Shown here: positions 23,872 through 32,963 of the stretch, in pieces
Layout: each line of letters starts with the position of its first letter
Numbering within the stretch: position 1 is the stretch's first letter
Source: Brevinema_A sp051649605
Lineage (GTDB): Bacteria > Spirochaetota > Brevinematia > Brevinematales > Brevinemataceae
Assembly: GCA_051649605.1 (NCBI GenBank)
Contig: JBOFHK010000030.1
Location: 1 to 51,066 of the forward strand
Direction: 5' to 3'
Length of the DNA stretch: 51,066 nt
Program-made: the position numbers and the translations under genes
The notes under the pieces: generated by a model
The model's input: only the letters and a program-made list of their open reading frames with translations
Told to the model about the DNA's origin: nothing
The model's database searches: none

Positions 23872-24700
23872 ATAAAAGAGCAATCGGTACCGCAAAAATT
23901 TGCCCATCGATCGCATCAAAAAGTCCACCAATCCCAGGAAGAAGAGTTCCAGAATCTTTTTTATCAAACCAACGTTTGATGAGTGATTCTACTAAATCAC
24001 CAAAATTAGAACTTAAACTCATACAGAACCCAAATAATACCCATTTGTTGAACGACCATTGAAAAGGAAGATGAAGGATACCTTGGAGATAGTAAAATAA
24101 AACACCTAGTAGTACTGTAAAAACAAAAGAACCAATATATCCTTCTAAGGTTTTTGATTTACTAGGAAGCATTTTTAAAGGATGTTTACCAAATAACATA
24201 CCAGTAAATAAACCAAAAGCATCGCTAATCCAACAGAATAAAAAGAGGATAACGATCATCCAAGAAGTTGCTTCCCGAAATTTGATAAGGACTAATTGAG
24301 GAAAGAGTAAAATTAAGATAATATAAATAAGAAAATAAAATCCTAAATGAGTAAAAATTTCGGAAAAATCGTAGGCTTTAAAAAGAGATCGACCGAGAAC
24401 ACTATAAAAAAACAATAGAAAAAAGATCATATGAGTAACAATAAAATTGGAAAAAGAAATTATTCCCATACCAAAAAGATAGGTAAATAAAAGGGATATT
24501 GTTAGTAAAATTCCTAGAGCAAAAAAAGGATAATAGAAATTCTCTTTATCTTTACTCATCATCATCAATTCAAAGTTAATGAGTGATCCTGCAAGAATCG
24601 CCAACAATAAGGTTGGTATTTCTTGCCATAGAGGCGATATTAACCAAATACCCACAGTAATAAAAATACCGATAAGAGCGGATATCCAACGTTTTGTCAT
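23858..24700 (-). CDS. cdsA: Phosphatidate cytidylyltransferase
   Basis: 280 residues, about eight membrane helices. It makes CDP-diacylglycerol for phospholipid synthesis. The C-terminal signature is present as GDLVESLIKRWFDKKDSGTL followed by LPGIGGLFDAIDG: KR, KD and the two Asp are intact, while the commonly seen PGHGG has Ile for His and DRID reads DAID, variations also seen in some other lineages. The last 14 bases overlap the end of rnpA-yidD on the opposite strand. It is third in frr-uppS-cdsA, 11 bases after uppS. Confidence 0.9.
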   Translation of the reverse strand: MTKRWISALIGIFITVGIWLISPLWQEIPTLLLAILAGSLINFELMMMSKDKENFYYPFFALGILLTISLLFTYLFGMGIISFSNFIVTHMIFFLLFFYSVLGRSLFKAYDFSEIFTHLGFYFLIYIILILLFPQLVLIKFREATSWMIVILFLFCWISDAFGLFTGMLFGKHPLKMLPSKSKTLEGYIGSFVFTVLLGVLFYYLQGILHLPFQWSFNKWVLFGFCMSLSSNFGDLVESLIKRWFDKKDSGTLLPGIGGLFDAIDGQIFAVPIALLFTYL

Positions 24701-24711
24701 ATAAAACCTCT

Positions 24712-25398
24712 TTATGTGCCGTAACGGCGTTGACGATCGTGAAATTCTTTTAATGCTTTTGATAAATCTTGAGCATTAAAATCAGGCCATAGTTTATCAG
24801 AGAAATAAAATTCTGCATAAGCACATTGCCAAAGCATAAAATTGCTAATACGGTATTCTCCAGAAGTACGGATTAGAAGATCAACAGGGGGGAGATCGCC
24901 GTTCCAAAGGTGAGATTGGATATATTCGGCAGTAATATCTTCTTCTTTAAGGGTATGAGCAGTTCGTAAAATTTCTTTTCCTATGTTAATAAACTCTTCC
25001 TGTGCTCCGTAGTTAAAGCAAATATTTAGAATAAAATCTCCCTGGGAGCATTGTTGTACAGCACTATTTAATTTTTTTATTAGTTTGGATGGTAAATTAT
25101 TTTGTGATCCCGAGACACGTAATTGGATATTATTTTTAGTTAATTCTTGGGCAAATTGATCTAAGACTTGCTCTAATAGAGAAAATAATTGTTGGATTTC
25201 TTTTTGTTCTCTCTTAAAATTCTCTGTAGAAAACGCATAAAAACTCAAAATCTTAGGACCTAGCTCACGACACTCTTTGAGGAGAATTCTTAGGGTTTCG
25301 AATCCTGCTTCATGTCCTTTAGCATCAGGTAACAAATGTTGTTTTGCCCATCTTCTGTTACCATCAGGAATGATAGCGATATGATTAAGAGGATTCAT
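24712..25398 (-). CDS. uppS: Isoprenyl (undecaprenyl) diphosphate synthase
   Basis: 228 residues, cis-prenyltransferase that builds the lipid carrier for peptidoglycan and O-antigen. The catalytic PDGNRRWAK (12-20) with D13, FYAFSTENFKR near 53-63, FNYGAQEE, and LIRTSGEYRISNFMLWQ with the Arg-Ser-Arg pyrophosphate site are all present. It starts on the last base of the frr stop codon (TAATG), indicating translational coupling. Confidence 0.92.
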   Translation of the reverse strand: MNPLNHIAIIPDGNRRWAKQHLLPDAKGHEAGFETLRILLKECRELGPKILSFYAFSTENFKREQKEIQQLFSLLEQVLDQFAQELTKNNIQLRVSGSQNNLPSKLIKKLNSAVQQCSQGDFILNICFNYGAQEEFINIGKEILRTAHTLKEEDITAEYIQSHLWNGDLPPVDLLIRTSGEYRISNFMLWQCAYAEFYFSDKLWPDFNAQDLSKALKEFHDRQRRYGT

Positions 25399-25958
25399 TA
25401 AACTTCCATGATATCGTTTTCTTTATTTTTCATAATTGTTTCGATAGTATTAATATAAGAATCGGTATTTTTTTGGATAAGCTCAAGTTCTTTACGCATA
25501 TCATCTTCACTAATTTCTTTGGAGAACTCTTTGAGATGGGTGTTAATATCCCTTCTAATATTACGGATAGCAACTTTAGAATCTTCAGCGATGCCTTTTG
25601 CATACTTGACGAGATCTTTTTTGCGTTGTTCGGTGAGAGGGGGGATATTAATCCGTAAGACTTTTCCATCATTAACCACAGAAAAATCAAGCCCTGTATT
25701 GTGGATACCTTTTTCGATATCTTTTAGTAATGATTTGTCCCAAGGTTCAATCACAATTTGGTGAGGATCAGGAACTGAAAGAGCGGCTGATTGTTTGATG
25801 GATGTGTTTTGACCATAAGCTTCAAATACAATATCTTCTACCATAACGATACTAGCACGACCTGCTTTTAGTCTATTAAATTCATCTTTTAGAAAATGAA
25901 TAGTTTTTTCCATACTGTCTTGGGCATCCTGCTTCAACGCCTGATATTCCGAATTCAT
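25398..25958 (-). CDS. frr: Ribosome recycling factor
   Basis: 186 residues, the normal size. The pattern LKAGRASIVMVEDIVFEAYG, SVPDPHQIVIEPWDKSLLKD, GKVLRINIPPLTEQRKKDLV and AIRNIRRDIN is diagnostic. It splits post-termination ribosomes with EF-G. First gene of the frr-uppS-cdsA operon with its own promoter. Confidence 0.95.
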   Translation of the reverse strand: MNSEYQALKQDAQDSMEKTIHFLKDEFNRLKAGRASIVMVEDIVFEAYGQNTSIKQSAALSVPDPHQIVIEPWDKSLLKDIEKGIHNTGLDFSVVNDGKVLRINIPPLTEQRKKDLVKYAKGIAEDSKVAIRNIRRDINTHLKEFSKEISEDDMRKELELIQKNTDSYINTIETIMKNKENDIMEV

Positions 25959-25993
25959 AAAATTCTCCTATAAGATTGGTAAATATATCATAT

Positions 25994-26022
25994 ATTCTAC
26001 AGGATATTTCAAAAATAGTCAA
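25994..26022 (-). promoter_or_regulatory. Promoter of frr-uppS-cdsA
   Basis: On the minus strand TTGACT (26017-26022), a 17-bp spacer and TAGAAT (25994-25999), about 36 bases before the frr start. Confidence 0.55.
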
Positions 26023-26061
26023 GACTTAAAAAAAATCTGCCCTAAATTTGTTAATCTCATA

Positions 26062-26093
26062 AAAACAACCCTACAATGTTGTAGGGTTGTTTT
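26062..26093 (-). terminator. Terminator of the tmk/FN3 transcript
   Basis: AAAACAACCCTACAA (26062-26076) pairs with TTGTAGGGTTGTTTT (26079-26093). Read on the minus strand it directly follows the stop of the FN3-like gene and ends in a T-run, as expected for an intrinsic terminator. Confidence 0.85.
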
Positions 26094-26094
26094 A

Positions 26095-27015
26095 TTATTT
26101 TTCTTCAGAGGTGTTCAGAGAGCTTTTTAAGGCTTCTTCGTATTGGGAGTCATCAAGTGGGTGAGAAGTAACATCATAAGGTAAAGAAACAGTAGGTTTT
26201 CCCAATTGTTGGACTTCATAAGTTCCACCGACAGATTGCCCACCATCAATAATGAGATTATGCGTTACCGTACCTTTATAGATGCCATCAACTTGGAAAG
26301 TGCCGACTAATTTACCTTCTTGGGCGAACAGTTTGAAAATTTGGACTTCATAAGTTCCATTTAATTTGAGACTTTGATCAACAAAATCTTTATAATTGAT
26401 TGTAACACGGAATGGCTTTCTAAAAATCCCTGTTGTTTTATAAACTAACGAACCTTCTCGCCAACCATCTTTTTTTTCACCTATAAAATTTAACATCTTC
26501 ATCGTTCTAATACGAGGGAGAGAAGAATCGATAGTTTTTTGAAATTCTAAAAAGAATTCCGTATCAGTAACTTGTCGATATCCGACATTAGTCATAACAG
26601 CAATAGGAATAATATTGGTTTCGATAGCGATAGGGATTTCTTCCCCAGTCTTTTGAACGATCTTTTCCCGTTTTTTTCTTTCTTTATCACTTTCTTCTTT
26701 GAGAGTAATATTAGTTTGATAAGCTGTAACAGTGTAGAGATAGGAGCCGAATGGGATTTCTTTATCGGTAAAAGAAGTGGCTTTTGTGGAAGGAATCAAA
26801 ATATTTGTTTCCAGCACTGCTTTTTTACCTAATTTGGTATAGAAAGGAGTATCGTATACCCGTTCTATACGATAATAATCGGCATTGGGAACTTGATCCC
26901 ACATCAGATCCACTTTGTCTTGATAAACGCCATCACTAACGGTTAACTGATAATTGTTAGTGATGGCGAATAATGGGAATCCTAACATTATAAAAAATAA
27001 TAAAAAATTCATCAA
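26095..27015 (-). CDS. Exported protein with FN3-like N-terminal domain
   Basis: 306 residues. Signal peptide MMNFLLFFIMLGFPLFAITN, then about 85 residues resembling a fibronectin type III fold (VDLMWDQVPNADYYRIERVY and YTVTAYQ). A charged Glu/Lys segment near 105-125 leads to a second, beta-rich part containing repeated extended elements (LNGTYEVQIFK, VGTFQVDGIYKG, VGGTYEVQQLG) that look like a small repeat. Function unknown; likely periplasmic or surface. It lies 49 bases after tmk and shares its transcript and terminator. Confidence 0.6.
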   Translation of the reverse strand: MMNFLLFFIMLGFPLFAITNNYQLTVSDGVYQDKVDLMWDQVPNADYYRIERVYDTPFYTKLGKKAVLETNILIPSTKATSFTDKEIPFGSYLYTVTAYQTNITLKEESDKERKKREKIVQKTGEEIPIAIETNIIPIAVMTNVGYRQVTDTEFFLEFQKTIDSSLPRIRTMKMLNFIGEKKDGWREGSLVYKTTGIFRKPFRVTINYKDFVDQSLKLNGTYEVQIFKLFAQEGKLVGTFQVDGIYKGTVTHNLIIDGGQSVGGTYEVQQLGKPTVSLPYDVTSHPLDDSQYEEALKSSLNTSEEK

Positions 27016-27064
27016 ATCTCCTTTAAATGTTTTAATAAATAAGAATAATAAATACAGAATATTT

Positions 27065-27676
27065 TTATAAAAATCTAGGATCGATAATACTTAATTCTTG
27101 AATGATATGTTGGTGAATGTCCTCTGATGGTAAATCTCCATCTATGGTGGATATATAATGATATTGTTTTGTAAGCTCTAAAAATCCTTGGTAAACCCTT
27201 TGGTGAAATTCTTGTGATTCTTGTTCTATTCTATCCAAGCCAACTTTTTGTTGGAGTCGTATTTGAGCGGTTTGGTAAGAAGGATTCAATAAAAATGTTT
27301 TAGTGGGTTGGAGACCTAATATAGCAACTTCGCTTATTATTTTGAGAAGCTCTAAATCCAAATTACGCCCATAACCTTGATATGCTAACGAAGAATGAAA
27401 ATAACGATCACTAATTACGACTACATTATTTTTAAGTGCTGGTTGAATAACTGTATCGGTAAGCTGTGCACGGGATGCAGAGAGCATAAAAAATTCTGCC
27501 AAAGGAGTGCAGGATTGGGATAAAATAATTTGTCTTAGCTCTTCACCTAATACCGTTCCTCCAGGTTCACGAACGAGGATTGCTGGAATATTATGTTGGT
27601 GGCAGTATTCAAGCAATTCTTGACTCTGTAGCGATTTGCCCGAACACTCGATTCCTTCAAAGGTAATAAAACACAT
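27065..27676 (-). CDS. tmk: Thymidylate kinase
   Basis: 203 residues. It phosphorylates dTMP to dTDP. The P-loop reads FEGIECSGKS (6-15), somewhat different from the common DGAGKT form, followed by VREPGGTVLGEELR with the substrate-binding Arg, the DRYFHSSLAYQG motif near 93-104 and a lid region with Arg/Gln. The protein length is standard. It has a perfect promoter just upstream. Confidence 0.9.
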   Translation of the reverse strand: MCFITFEGIECSGKSLQSQELLEYCHQHNIPAILVREPGGTVLGEELRQIILSQSCTPLAEFFMLSASRAQLTDTVIQPALKNNVVVISDRYFHSSLAYQGYGRNLDLELLKIISEVAILGLQPTKTFLLNPSYQTAQIRLQQKVGLDRIEQESQEFHQRVYQGFLELTKQYHYISTIDGDLPSEDIHQHIIQELSIIDPRFL

Positions 27677-27702
27677 AATATCCTCATTTTCGATGTTAAA
27701 AA

Positions 27703-27731
27703 ATTATAAATAAAATCTTGATTTTTGTCAA
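27703..27731 (-). promoter_or_regulatory. Perfect consensus promoter of tmk
   Basis: On the minus strand TTGACA (27726-27731), a 17-bp spacer and TATAAT (27703-27708), about 27 bases before tmk. Confidence 0.75.
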
Positions 27732-27768
27732 GAAAGAGTTATTTTAGTAAATTAATTGTATTAAATAG

Positions 27769-27797
27769 TTGACCTAAATGAGAATATTTTCTATAAT
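27769..27797 (+). promoter_or_regulatory. Promoter of the TPR-like gene
   Basis: TTGACC (27769-27774), a 17-bp spacer and TATAAT (27792-27797). It diverges from the tmk promoter, with the two -35 elements 37 bases apart. Confidence 0.65.
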
Positions 27798-27848
27798 ATT
27801 AATAGAGATGTGTATGGTACTATATCCAATAAATAAGGGAGTTTTTCT

Positions 27849-28385
27849 ATGAAAATAATATTATGGAGTTTAATTTTTCTAGGTATCGGTTCGGGGTATG
27901 CAAAAACTGCAGACTATATTCTAATGATGTCTATTGAAGATAGGCAGTATTTCTTTACCTCTGTTAAAGAAGTTGCTGATGCCTACAAAAAAAATGGTCG
28001 AAAGGCTAAAGCAGATAGTTTTTATCGATCTGCCTTAGATATTTATCCAATCGGAGATATGGCTCATCAATTAGCTAGTCAATTGGGAGTAAAATTAGAT
28101 GATGATAAGACCTATTCTAATTTTATTATGATGGGTGATCAAGAGTTACAGAATAAGCGTTATAAACAAGCTTTATCTCATTATCTCATGGCTAACGAGC
28201 TTTGGAATTCCATGGAATTATACCAACAAATTGCACAAGTTTATACAGCCCTTAACAATAGAGACCAATCATCTTATTATGAAAATCTTGCTCAAGGGCT
28301 TGCTAACGAAGTATTGACCCCAGAAATGCAAACAGAAGCTCTAAATACAATGCTCGAAGCTGAATATCAAGAAACGATCAATTAA
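27849..28385 (+). CDS. Exported TPR-like protein, unknown role
   Basis: 178 residues. Signal peptide MKIILWSLIFLGIGSGYAKT. Two or three helical hairpins resemble tetratricopeptide repeats (KEVADAYKKNGRKAKADSFY, ELQNKRYKQALSHYLMANEL and YQQIAQVYTALNNRDQSSYY), suggesting a periplasmic protein-binding scaffold. There is no lipobox. It stands alone between a promoter and a terminator. No specific family recognised. Confidence 0.6.
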   Translation: MKIILWSLIFLGIGSGYAKTADYILMMSIEDRQYFFTSVKEVADAYKKNGRKAKADSFYRSALDIYPIGDMAHQLASQLGVKLDDDKTYSNFIMMGDQELQNKRYKQALSHYLMANELWNSMELYQQIAQVYTALNNRDQSSYYENLAQGLANEVLTPEMQTEALNTMLEAEYQETIN

Positions 28386-28405
28386 CTATTAATTTAGACT
28401 CTGTT

Positions 28406-28437
28406 AAAATAAGCTGCACATGAGTGTAGCTTATTTT
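28406..28437 (+). terminator. Terminator after the TPR-like gene
   Basis: AAAATAAGCTGCAC (28406-28419), loop ATGA, then GTGTAGCTTATTTT (28424-28437), a 14-bp stem with one G-T pair. Confidence 0.75.
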
Positions 28438-28465
28438 CCTATAGGAAATTATTTAAGGATTATTT

Positions 28466-31400
28466 ATGCCGTTGAGTTTCGAAGATCCCAGTATCGTTTT
28501 TGATGTCAATCAAGGAATCATTTTAGAAGCTTCTGCAGGAAGTGGAAAAACTACAATACTTACAGAACGCTGGCTAGCGTCTTTTTTATATCTTTTAGTC
28601 TGGGAGAAATATTCAGTTACCGAAGCACTACAGAGCATGACAGCGTTAACTTTTACCAAAAAAGCTGCTTCAGAAATGAAAAATCGAATTCGTCAACGGA
28701 TACAAGATCTATGGGAACACAATGAATTACCTGAATTTTTAGATCAACTTCGTCAACATATAGGAGAATTTCCTACACCCTTAGAGGAGATTCTTAATAC
28801 CTTATCTCATCAAAAAACGGATATAGAGGATCTCTTAGCTAGTGCCAAAGTAATGACAATTAATGCTTTTGTCTTGTATATTTTGCGAAGTTATCCTTTA
28901 GAATTGAATAAAGATATTGGATTAAATCCTGAAGAAGGCTCTTATGGTATCTCTGCTTCCGAAAAAGAAACACGGATCGTTATGCTCAGAAAATTAATCC
29001 AACACGCTCCTGATTATAAAGTATTTCAAGTAGGAGTTCGGCTCTTAGGTTTGAACGCATGGCTTAATTTTTTTGAACAACTACGAGATTTGGTATCTCG
29101 ATTTGGGGATCAAGCTATTTTTCAAGGATTAGAAGCTTCAAAATATCTCTTAGAGTCTCAAAAAATATCGAAAATTATCTTAACAGATCATCCAGAAGAG
29201 GGGATTTATCAATTACTGTGGTCTAGTATCCAGGAATTAATACAAACTTTGGAGCAAGAAAATATTAAGAAAAGTTTACCAAAAGAAAATGCTATATTTT
29301 ATGAAGTGTTAAAACATTGCACCAAGGACAATTTATTAGTGTTGTTTTCTAAAAATAATTGCTATAAAGAATCTAAACCTGTTAAAGATGAAGAACTTAA
29401 CCAATTAAGAGAAAACTCCTACCGTAGTTACCAGCGGTTGGTGGATTGTTTGTATAGAATTGTGATCCCACTATTATTACCCATTTCGGAATTATGCACT
29501 AAAGAGCTGAAAAAACGCCAAGAGGAATATGGAGAAATATCTTTTGGTGATAGTGAGATAGCTTTATTGGATCTCTTACAAAATCAGCAGTTTCTCAATA
29601 AAATTCAATTACGAATGCGTTTTTTCTTTGCGGATGAATATCAAGATACTTCTGATCTCCAAAAAGAAATCTTTGATAAATTAATTTCTTCTGATACAAT
29701 TAAACCGTTTTTTGTGGGCGATCCCAAACAATCTATCTATAGTTTTCGCAATGCAAATGTCTATATTTTTAATCAAACGATCCAAGAGTTTCAAACACGA
29801 AATTATCAATATAAATTGTTAAATACAAATTATCGTTCGGTATTAGATCATGTGGAATTGGTAAACTATCTCTTTACAGATATATTTAATTGTTCTCCGA
29901 TTACTTATGTGCCTCAACTCTCAAAAAACGATGATAAGGGTCAGTTTGCCTATACTTTGGCTTTAGGATTGGAAGATCAGGAAAAATATCTTGTAAAGGA
30001 TAAACTTCAACAAGCTTATGGAGAAGCTTTAATTTTTGTACAGGGTATGCTTCAAGAGGGTGTTTCACCTGGAGAGATTATGATACTCTTTCGTAATAGG
30101 GTTTCTATTTTAGAGTTCTATCGATTTACAAAAATGTATGATCCCACCTTACCTCTTTCTTCATCGGTACGGGATATTTTATGGGATAGTGTTTATATAA
30201 GTCCTTTGATAAGTTTTTTAAAAGTCCTCTTGATTCCTTATCATAATTTAAGTATGATAGAATTATTAAAAACGCCTATTTTTAGAAAATCTGACCTTGA
30301 AATCAACGAATTACTTGTATCTGCTGAAATAGATCATAAAACATTATTGGACGTATTACCCGAAAAAGATAAACTCTTAATTCAAGAATTTCTTGTCTTA
30401 AGGGATCGAATTCCTTTGGAAGAATTGATGTCTCTTTTGATAAAAGAGACACAATATGAAGCCTATCTGGATTTGATTTCTGAAACTGGAGAAGCAAGAG
30501 CTACTTTAGCCTTATTTCTCGAAGAGGCTCAAAAATTACAAATAAAAAAAGAAATGACTTTAGGAGATTTTGTCCGTAGTATTGAAGAAAAAAAACATCA
30601 TATTGAAGATGCTGAGTTTTCTGGAGAGGAAGGAAAGACACTAAGATTGATAACGATTCACTCTGCAAAAGGTTTGGAATCTCCTTACGTGATTTATATT
30701 CATAAGCCTAAGTCGAAAGAAGAAAAAATGAAATTTCCTATTTATTTGGATAAAAAAGTTGCTTTTGATTTCTTAGGAAAAGGGGTGAGCACAGAACATT
30801 TGAGTAAAATTTATTTGAATGAATTTTTAGAAGAAGAAAAAAGACTTGCATATGTTGCTTGTACGAGGGCTAAGAAAAAATTTATTTTTTGTGCCGTCCC
30901 TTCGATTAATCGTTCTTCTTCGGATCAATTTGAAACCCAGTGGGAAGCTTTTTTCAATAAAGAATTAATTGAAAAAGTTCCTTATTATGCCTCTCGAAAA
31001 CAGGTGTTTGATGTATCTATTTTCCAAGCCCAAAAAACACACCGAACAATAGAAGATTTATCAGAATACGAACGCCGTAATCAGTGGTTAGAAAAAAATG
31101 AAAAGAAGTTTCAGGGATTTCCTCAGTTTTTATCAGTTTCGTTATTATTGGATGCTGAATTTAATCCTGATCAATTTTATGATAAGTATCTACGACGATC
31201 CTTTAACTTTTTAGATTCCCTTCGTGAGTTAGCCGAAGAAGAATTTACCTTGTACTCTCCTTCTCTACAGGATGTAGGGACATTAGTGCATATTCTCATC
31301 CAAAAATTTGATCGCCCTGATCCTCAAGAAGTGAACGCTTATTTGGAAACATATCATTCCGAGATGAAAGAAGTTTTTGATCAAGTAATATCGTATACTT

Positions 31401-31768
31401 ATGGGTATTGGAATTCTGATTTTTATCAAGAGTTGTTTCAAGATGCGGATATTACTGATAAAGAATGTCAAGTTGCCTACCTTCTTCCCAATGATATTAT
31501 GATTAGAGCGGTGGCGGATTTATATATTTCTTCTCAAAAACGTACCATTGTTGATTATAAATTATCTATAGGCAAAAACATGGAACGTTATAGTCGTCAG
31601 CTCTCATATTACGCACTACTTTCAGAAAAATGTGGACAGCAAGTAGATGAGTTGGTATTATTTAGTTTAAAAGACGCAAAGGCTTATCCCTTACAATGGG
31701 ATCGTAAAGAAACAGAGATTTCTTTTCAGCGATCGGTACAAAAAGCTATGGAATTACTTACTCATTAA
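28466..31768 (+). CDS. addA: AddA/RecB-type helicase-nuclease
   Basis: 1100 residues, UvrD-superfamily helicase with a C-terminal RecB-family nuclease domain. Walker A ASAGSGKTT (22-30), Walker B ADEYQDT (389-395), VGDPKQSIYSFR about 20 further on, HSAKGLE near 733 and the arginine-finger region RLAYVACTRAKK near 795 make a complete motor. The nuclease has the His of GTLVHILI near 933, an Asp in VADLY near 1017 and VDYK at 1029-1032. It would resect double-strand breaks for RecA. No addB/rexB or recC/recD partner lies beside it, so the partner is elsewhere or the enzyme acts alone. Confidence 0.85.
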   Translation: MPLSFEDPSIVFDVNQGIILEASAGSGKTTILTERWLASFLYLLVWEKYSVTEALQSMTALTFTKKAASEMKNRIRQRIQDLWEHNELPEFLDQLRQHIGEFPTPLEEILNTLSHQKTDIEDLLASAKVMTINAFVLYILRSYPLELNKDIGLNPEEGSYGISASEKETRIVMLRKLIQHAPDYKVFQVGVRLLGLNAWLNFFEQLRDLVSRFGDQAIFQGLEASKYLLESQKISKIILTDHPEEGIYQLLWSSIQELIQTLEQENIKKSLPKENAIFYEVLKHCTKDNLLVLFSKNNCYKESKPVKDEELNQLRENSYRSYQRLVDCLYRIVIPLLLPISELCTKELKKRQEEYGEISFGDSEIALLDLLQNQQFLNKIQLRMRFFFADEYQDTSDLQKEIFDKLISSDTIKPFFVGDPKQSIYSFRNANVYIFNQTIQEFQTRNYQYKLLNTNYRSVLDHVELVNYLFTDIFNCSPITYVPQLSKNDDKGQFAYTLALGLEDQEKYLVKDKLQQAYGEALIFVQGMLQEGVSPGEIMILFRNRVSILEFYRFTKMYDPTLPLSSSVRDILWDSVYISPLISFLKVLLIPYHNLSMIELLKTPIFRKSDLEINELLVSAEIDHKTLLDVLPEKDKLLIQEFLVLRDRIPLEELMSLLIKETQYEAYLDLISETGEARATLALFLEEAQKLQIKKEMTLGDFVRSIEEKKHHIEDAEFSGEEGKTLRLITIHSAKGLESPYVIYIHKPKSKEEKMKFPIYLDKKVAFDFLGKGVSTEHLSKIYLNEFLEEEKRLAYVACTRAKKKFIFCAVPSINRSSSDQFETQWEAFFNKELIEKVPYYASRKQVFDVSIFQAQKTHRTIEDLSEYERRNQWLEKNEKKFQGFPQFLSVSLLLDAEFNPDQFYDKYLRRSFNFLDSLRELAEEEFTLYSPSLQDVGTLVHILIQKFDRPDPQEVNAYLETYHSEMKEVFDQVISYTYGYWNSDFYQELFQDADITDKECQVAYLLPNDIMIRAVADLYISSQKRTIVDYKLSIGKNMERYSRQLSYYALLSEKCGQQVDELVLFSLKDAKAYPLQWDRKETEISFQRSVQKAMELLTH

Positions 31769-31810
31769 TAAATATTGAGGCATGATAAAATATGTGATTA
31801 TGTTTTTGAA

Positions 31811-31852
31811 TTTTATAAATACTCACCTATGATTAGGTGAGTATTTATAAAA
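31811..31852. terminator. Bidirectional terminator
   Basis: A perfect 19-bp stem: TTTTATAAATACTCACCTA (31811-31829), loop TGAT, and its complement (31834-31852). It lies between the convergent addA and yaaR genes and has A/T runs suited to both directions. Confidence 0.85.
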
Positions 31853-31878
31853 GTTATCGTATAGCTTCGATAAAAAAA

Positions 31879-32349
31879 TTATGTGAGAATATCTAAAATT
31901 AAACCTTTTAGTTGGTCGGTGAGTTTAAGGATTTCGATGCGATTTTTTTCATCGTTCAAAATACGTTGAGCTAATGCTCCTAAAGTTTGATCGATTGCTT
32001 GAGCGGTACGGAAGAGTTTAGTGCGAGTTAATCCCGATCTCCCCGTTGTTTCTTGGATTACCATATTACGACCAGCTCCTTTGAGGAGAAGGCGGATATG
32101 TTTTTTATATTGATAAAAATTCTCTGGTAGAGGCTTTTCTGCTAATAGTTGTCCAATTTTATCAAGCTCTTCTGCTAGTACGGAGATATTACTTAAGGCA
32201 TGGTCGGATTCGCTGAATAAGCTGTCTAAAATGGATTCTTCAGGGTGTTCCTCAATCATTTGAGAAAAAGATGAAGGACTGATATTTTTACTTTTAGATG
32301 GAGAAGATAAAAACGATTTTTTTGATTTTTCAGTATTGATAATTTTCAT
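31879..32349 (-). CDS. DUF327 (YaaR) family protein
   Basis: 156 residues, all-helical after a Ser/Lys-rich N-terminus of about 30 residues. The family pattern is visible: LDKIGQLLAEKPLPENFYQY, YKKHIRLLLKGAG and the C-terminal NRIEILKLTDQLKGLILDIL. Members occur in Firmicutes and spirochaetes and have no firm function. It lies 11 bases after ruvA and is the last gene of ptsI-ruvA-yaaR. Confidence 0.75.
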   Translation of the reverse strand: MKIINTEKSKKSFLSSPSKSKNISPSSFSQMIEEHPEESILDSLFSESDHALSNISVLAEELDKIGQLLAEKPLPENFYQYKKHIRLLLKGAGRNMVIQETTGRSGLTRTKLFRTAQAIDQTLGALAQRILNDEKNRIEILKLTDQLKGLILDILT

Positions 32350-32360
32350 GATATTGTTTC

Positions 32361-32963
32361 CTAGGGATGTTTGGAAAACTGTACTAAGAATTCTGATACG
32401 AGATTTTCGGTAGTTTTCCCTTGGATCTCTTGGGAATCAAAAAATTTATCGAGAGATTTTTTAACTTCATGATCGTTATACCCCAATGCTCTCATGGTGA
32501 GTAAAACCTCAGTTCTTTGTTTGGAGAGAGGGTCGGCATGGATGATACTACTATCACCGATTTCTTTTTTCATTTTTTCTTGAAGATCCAAGATAATTTG
32601 TTCTGCTTTTTTGGTGGAGATACCTTTTATTTTACTGAGGCGTGATATATCGCCTGATACAATCGCAATACGAAGATCAGTTCCAGGAATATCACTAAGG
32701 ATTTTTAATCCTTGCTTTGGTCCAATCCCTTTGGCGGTAATTAAAACTTCGAATAGTTTTTTATCGGCCATACTAGCGAATCCGACTAAATACATTTCTT
32801 GCTCTCGGACAATAAGGTGGGTATAGATTGTGTATTCTTGTCCGACATTGGGGAGAGAGATAGATTCGGGGATTAAAACTTCAAAAGAAACACCAGACGA
32901 TACCTGGATCAATATACTTGAATTGTTTTTTTCTTGGAGAATACCTACAAGAGCTGCTATCAT
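32361..32963 (-). CDS. ruvA: Holliday junction helicase subunit RuvA
   Basis: 200 residues with the three RuvA parts: an OB fold (about 1-62, including YTIYTHLIVREQEMYLVGFA), two helix-hairpin-helix motifs (VLITAKGIGPKQGLKIL near 88-104 and LSKIKGISTKKAEQIILDL near 123-141) and a C-terminal RuvB-binding domain (EVLLTMRALGYNDHEVKKSL). Its start overlaps the end of ptsI by four bases (ATGA). ruvB is not in the window. Confidence 0.93.
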   Translation of the reverse strand: MIAALVGILQEKNNSSILIQVSSGVSFEVLIPESISLPNVGQEYTIYTHLIVREQEMYLVGFASMADKKLFEVLITAKGIGPKQGLKILSDIPGTDLRIAIVSGDISRLSKIKGISTKKAEQIILDLQEKMKKEIGDSSIIHADPLSKQRTEVLLTMRALGYNDHEVKKSLDKFFDSQEIQGKTTENLVSEFLVQFSKHP

